Made by a program: the position numbers and the translations under genes
Origin: Tribonema minus
Taxonomy: Eukaryota > Sar > Xanthophyceae > Tribonematales > Tribonemataceae
DNA: 64,000 nt
Direction of reading: 5' to 3'
NCBI GenBank assembly: GCA_017506865.1
Contig: JAFCMP010000357.1
Span: 439,001-503,000, forward strand
The notes under the pieces: model-generated
Seen by the model: only the letters and a program-made list of their open reading frames with translations
Told to the model about the DNA's origin: nothing
Database searches by the model: none
Shown: positions 60,401 to 64,000 of the stretch, one piece after another
Layout of the letters: the number at the start of each line of letters is the position of its first letter
How positions within the stretch are numbered: the first letter of the stretch is position 1

Positions 60401-63400
60401 GTTAGGATAACATGCAGTCGTGCTCCCATCAATGAAATAAATGGTGCGCGCATCATGATAATGGTCATATACACAAATTGCCATTGTGATGTCCTGCAGG
60501 GCTGTACACAACAGCGGGCAGTGCGGCACCCAGCGCAACGCACGTGTTCATCGCCGGCACAGCCGGCGGCAACGGAGGGTGAGCAAAAACCATGCTTGTT
60601 GCATTGCTCAACGTGGCTTCAACTTCATCATCTGAGAGTCTCCAAGGTGGTGAAGCTGTACATGTCAGAACACGATGTTTGACCAGGCAGTGGTATGTCA
60701 ATGCTATGTGTCACTGTTTAAGTGCTTGCTCAAGCACAGATTGGGTGGTGCTTGAAATGACAGCAAATGCTTCTTGGCTGCTGGATTGGTGTTGCACGCG
60801 GTTTTGCCTACCCTGGCTCTTGCCATAAGGTTTAAAGGCGTACAAAGGCTGAGCGATTGACGCAGCAATGCTGACTGTCCAGAATTAGCCCCAGTATGTG
60901 CACAAGCATTGGGGACAATAGCAGCAACTTGACATACAGCAACTGAACGAGCGCATGTGGCGTCTTTGGCTTTGTGGTCACTGGCTAGCTGTAGCATGGC
61001 CCCGACCCCTCGTGTCCCCCATTGGTTTTCCTTGAGGCAACATTTTGATGCAAGGCGTTGACTGTGTTTTCGCTGCTTGACCGACGCAGGGTGCGTGAAC
61101 GGCAACTTCAAGTGGCAGTTGGAGCGGGTGACACCGACTTCAGCGTGACATCGCTCGATGCTGCGAGCGGTGCAGTAGTTTGGGCTCAGACATACAAGTC
61201 CATTGACTTCCAGGCGGACATTGCATATAGCACATACACGGCTGGTGGCAGGTGCACACATGCTTGGAACAGTATTCTGGGTTGCAAGCACCTGAATCCT
61301 CTGTGCTAGCATTGTGGACAGTCGTTTGAGCACCGAGCTCTCTGACATCTCACATGTTAATATGATGGCTCATTTTGTGCACCTCTCAAGTATGCTGTTT
61401 GGCGTATGACAGGTGCATAGATGAACCAGTAGCTCTTGAAGAACTTCCTGGGTTGCCAGTTGCGCACGCCCACAAGTGTGGGTGGATGTGGCAAGGCTGC
61501 ATACATGTATACGTTTGGAATGGGTATGAGAGCATGTACGCTTAAGGCCACTATCTTGTCTTGAATGCAACTGCTCTCGCACATCAGTCCATCGACCGCC
61601 ACACAGGTCCAGCACAGTCCGCGTTGTGCAACTCTGATGACCACACACATCACCTGCCTGCCCCCTTTGCAGGGTGCTTGTTGCAGGCGCTACCTGGGGG
61701 GACATGCGCGGCCCAAACCAGGGCGGCGCAGACATGGTGGTGCTGGAGGTGAGCGCTGCCACAATTTGAAGTCAGCACTGCTGCCCCTGCCTGTAGTCAG
61801 CACTGCTGCTTCTGTCTGTACTCTCCGCTGCATCATTGTCCCATTTCCGAAATGTGAGGTATGGCGAGTCAATGGCGCTGGGCATAGAGACGCGTGTGAA
61901 CCATGATGTGACAGAGGCGTATCCTCTATTCATCGCATACCTGGCATCATATCAGGATCGCCATGCATTGCTGTTGTACGTCAGCAGGTACGTCAGCAGC
62001 GTCCAATGACAAATGCCAGGCATAGGGTTTCAGGATGATTCTGCTTGCTGGTATTTTATCACGATGTATCATTGCTCATCGATCGTTGTGCCAACATGTG
62101 TCATCAATCGACAACTACCGCCACGCCATGACTGCTGCTGCTTCGGACGGCACGATCGCAGTGCACAACGTCAAGTTGGCTGCGCGCTCGATGTCTTGTC
62201 ATACGATCACCCACACTCGTTGGAGGATGCACGTTGCAGCGACATGTGTGCTGCTATCAACTTCATAGCTCGCAAATCAGCACGGCTCTTATGCCTCCAG
62301 TGACCACGCGCAACCATGGCCATTGCGCTTCACCCTCTAGAGCACTGCCAGACCCCCCCCCCCCCCCTCACCACACCGTTTTGCGACTGGCGCCGCACCC
62401 CAGCTCCATGCAGCCACTGGCGACATCATCGATGGGTGGCAGGGCGGTGGCGCAGGCGACGACATGGCCTTTGCTGTGAGCGCTGCCACACTGAGCACTG
62501 CTGCAGCGGGGCCGCAATCCATTGTGGGCGGCACTGCCAATGGCGCCGCTTCCGTGGGGAGATACGCGGTGGACGGCGAGAATGTGTGGGCCGCTGTTGG
62601 CGTCGAGGGGGTGAGCTGATTGTTCATTGATATCTTCCAGTAGCACTCGTTGCAGGATGATATGTCATCTGCTCCATGACTCTCAGTAGTACTTATTGCA
62701 GTGTGAAATGTCATGTGCTTCATGACATCAGATGACAAGTTGCTGCAAGGCAGCAACATGGTGCTGACTTCTGACGAGAGCGATGGTGTGTCAGGTGTCG
62801 ATCAATGTCAGATGGCCCGGATGGTTGCTTCAATGTACTGGCATCATATGCTGCCAGGGCAAGAAGTGTGCTGCCCACCGTAGCACTGAAGCCCGGTGCA
62901 CTCGTGACATTTGCTAACAACAATGGCAGCACACGTACGGCTGTCGCGCCAGCACACGAGATCAGCAGACTTTGCCACAGCGCTCAACGCATGTACGCAT
63001 GTATGTGTGTATGGTCGCCTGCCCAATACAACGCAATGATGACACAAACGCGCGCGCGGGCGAATGCGACCCCCCCCCCCCCCCCCCTTAGCCAATACCT
63101 ACATGCCCCCCGCACGCACGCCACAGACAACAGCAACGGTGGCAGTGCACGCCGACAAGGGCACGGGCCTCGTCACCGCGCTCCAGACCACCGCCTCCCC
63201 CGCAGACGCCTACTCTCCCGACACCTCGAACGACGCCCTGGCGCTGCAGCGTCTGAGCCTCGCCACCGGCGCGGTAGCGTGGAGCACTGACTATCCGGGG
63301 GCGGTGGGCGCCGCCATGGCTGCGCGCAGGGGCGGCAGCGTCGTGACGGTGGGGCACGAGGGCGGCAGCGTGCTGGTGCTGTCGCACGCGTACCGCGACG

Positions 63401-63856
63401 GCGCGCTGCAGTGGCGCTTCGCGGCGCGCGCGGGGTGGGCGACGGCGGTTGTGCTGAGCACTGCTGATGGCTATCCCGTTGTCGTGGGGAACACAGAGGT
63501 CACCGGTGAGTGACAGAAACGAACAAGATTTGGCTGTTGTAACAATATTGGTGTTCCATCGTAGCTACATTGCGTTTGACAGCGGTGGTGCAGTATGACG
63601 TCATTTTTTTCTGTCATAGTTTGAGCTGTGGTTGTGTTCAGCTGCGTTGTGCAACCCACCAGCGTGGACTTGATGCTACATTGCGTGACAGCATTGCAAC
63701 TTTGAGCCTCAGGGTGTTTCAGATGCGCACCTGCCTATACTCCTCTGTCTTGCAGAAAATGGGGTGACCAACGTGGATGCCTTTGTGCTGACCTTGGACA
63801 AGGACACTGGCGAGGAGCTCTGCTACTACTCCTTTGGGTCTCCAGCGGATGATATG
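54497..63856 (+). CDS. Secreted-stalk, beta-propeller protein, paralogue 2 (3' end outside the window)
   Basis: Nine exons seen: 54497-54863, 56267-56389, 56759-59884, 60500-60578, 61090-61251, 61673-61748, 62404-62610, 63127-63505 and 63756-63856. The frame remains open at a GTATGT donor, so the gene continues beyond the window; 1540 codons are present. The N-terminus (MLLAAVTLSLIAGG) is a signal peptide, followed by a Ser/Gly linker like that of paralogue 1. The 3.1-kb third exon encodes a Pro/Thr/Ala stalk of about 1040 residues, including a 52-residue repeat. The propeller part aligns blade by blade with paralogue 1 (VLVAGATWGDM, GADMVVLE, LHAATGDIIDGWQGG, VTNVDAFVLTLDKDTG), and homologous exons have the same length: 79/79, 168/162, 76/76, 207/207, 104/101. 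One exon of 379 nt equals two exons of paralogue 1. A membrane module like that of paralogue 1 is expected downstream but is not seen. Confidence 0.82.
56141..56305 (+). repeat. 80-82-bp duplication of the exon 2 acceptor and start (paralogue 2)
   Basis: CATTCT(C/T)TTTCTG...GCCAAGCAG followed by GCAAC...GTCCGGCAGCAGCCAATC AGAT occurs twice, with exon-like parts at 56185 and 56267. The second is the exon that fits the phase. Confidence 0.92.
57150..57960 (+). repeat. 156-bp coding minisatellite (52-aa stalk repeat), about five copies
   Basis: The marker CCGCCGCCCGC recurs at 57205, 57361, 57517, 57673 and 57829, exactly 156 bp apart. Each unit encodes PDTPPPATETAAPVPATAAP, then a stretch ending TDAPQATDAPQPATP. 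The length preserves the frame. Confidence 0.93.
61772..61820 (+). repeat. 24-bp tandem duplication in paralogue 2 intron 6
   Basis: GTCAGCACTGCTGCCCCTGC and GTCAGCACTGCTGCTTCTGT follow one another directly after the exon 6 donor region. Confidence 0.75.
62633..62730 (+). repeat. About 47-bp tandem duplication in paralogue 2 intron 7
   Basis: CAGTAG(C/T)ACT..TTGCAG...ATGTCAT.TGCT.CATGAC occurs twice in succession shortly after the donor of exon 7. Confidence 0.7.
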
Positions 63857-64000
63857 GTATGTTTAAAAGTCAGGACGCTCTCATGTGTTGCCGGTGTACT
63901 GCTGGTACAGCGTGTGTGGCTATGATGACAGCCTGATGCTGTTTTGACCATAGAGCACCATCAAAGGAATGCAACCACATGTCACTCATAATTAAGTATT

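Overview
The window is nuclear DNA of a photosynthetic eukaryote, most likely an alga with a secondary plastid of red-algal origin and plausibly an ochrophyte (stramenopile). The evidence for this is: genes broken by long GT-AG (and some GC-AG) introns of about 0.2 to 2 kb; a light-harvesting protein whose presequence looks like a signal peptide followed by the A-F-V-P plastid motif; and canonical EF-1alpha rather than the EFL protein that several other algal groups use. The lineage is an inference and no species is named. There are no bacterial-style operons, rRNA or tRNA genes or CRISPR arrays that I can see.

Layout. Left part (1-25.7 kb): eIF1A (minus, 745-3241) diverges from a chlorophyll-binding LHC protein (plus, 3484-5977) across about 200 bp. 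A convergent gap follows, then three minus-strand genes: Mo25/CAB39 (8047-12682), a polyglutamine protein with a conserved motif suggestive of ciliary JHY-type proteins (12948-15062), and a 934-residue Ala-rich single-pass membrane protein ending in an armadillo-like repeat (17982-22658). Middle (25.7-34 kb): ribosomal protein eS4 (25754-30106) and EF-1alpha (31365-33881), both plus. Right part (35.7 kb to the end): two tandem paralogues encoding secreted/membrane giants. The first (23 exons, 1462 aa) has a signal peptide, a Gly/Ser linker, a Pro/Thr mucin-like stalk, a beta-propeller and a multi-pass channel-like module. The second, cut by the window end, has the same plan with a much longer stalk.

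I rebuilt every gene model by hand from open frames, splice dinucleotides and phase. All nine are phase-consistent, and eS4 comes out at exactly 263 aa, the family's usual length. Several genes (eIF1A, eS4, EF-1alpha) belong to translation, LHC to photosynthesis, Mo25 to STE20/LKB1-type kinase signalling. The tandem pair probably acts at the cell surface.

The most unusual signal is in the introns. (i) At five acceptors in four unrelated genes the acceptor plus the first 25-60 nt of the exon is tandemly duplicated, with decayed copies upstream of the real exon; in three cases the spacing is 112-113 bp. Two more duplications sit at donors. (ii) The motif AACTTCAA and its complement TTGAAGTT are strongly over-represented. 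TTGAAGTT lies about 15-26 nt after donors and AACTTCAA lies 25-100 nt before acceptors, so intron ends could pair. (iii) Homopolymeric C tracts serve as polypyrimidine tracts. (iv) The tandem paralogues differ by one precise intron. Together these suggest an active, replicative route of intron growth or gain.
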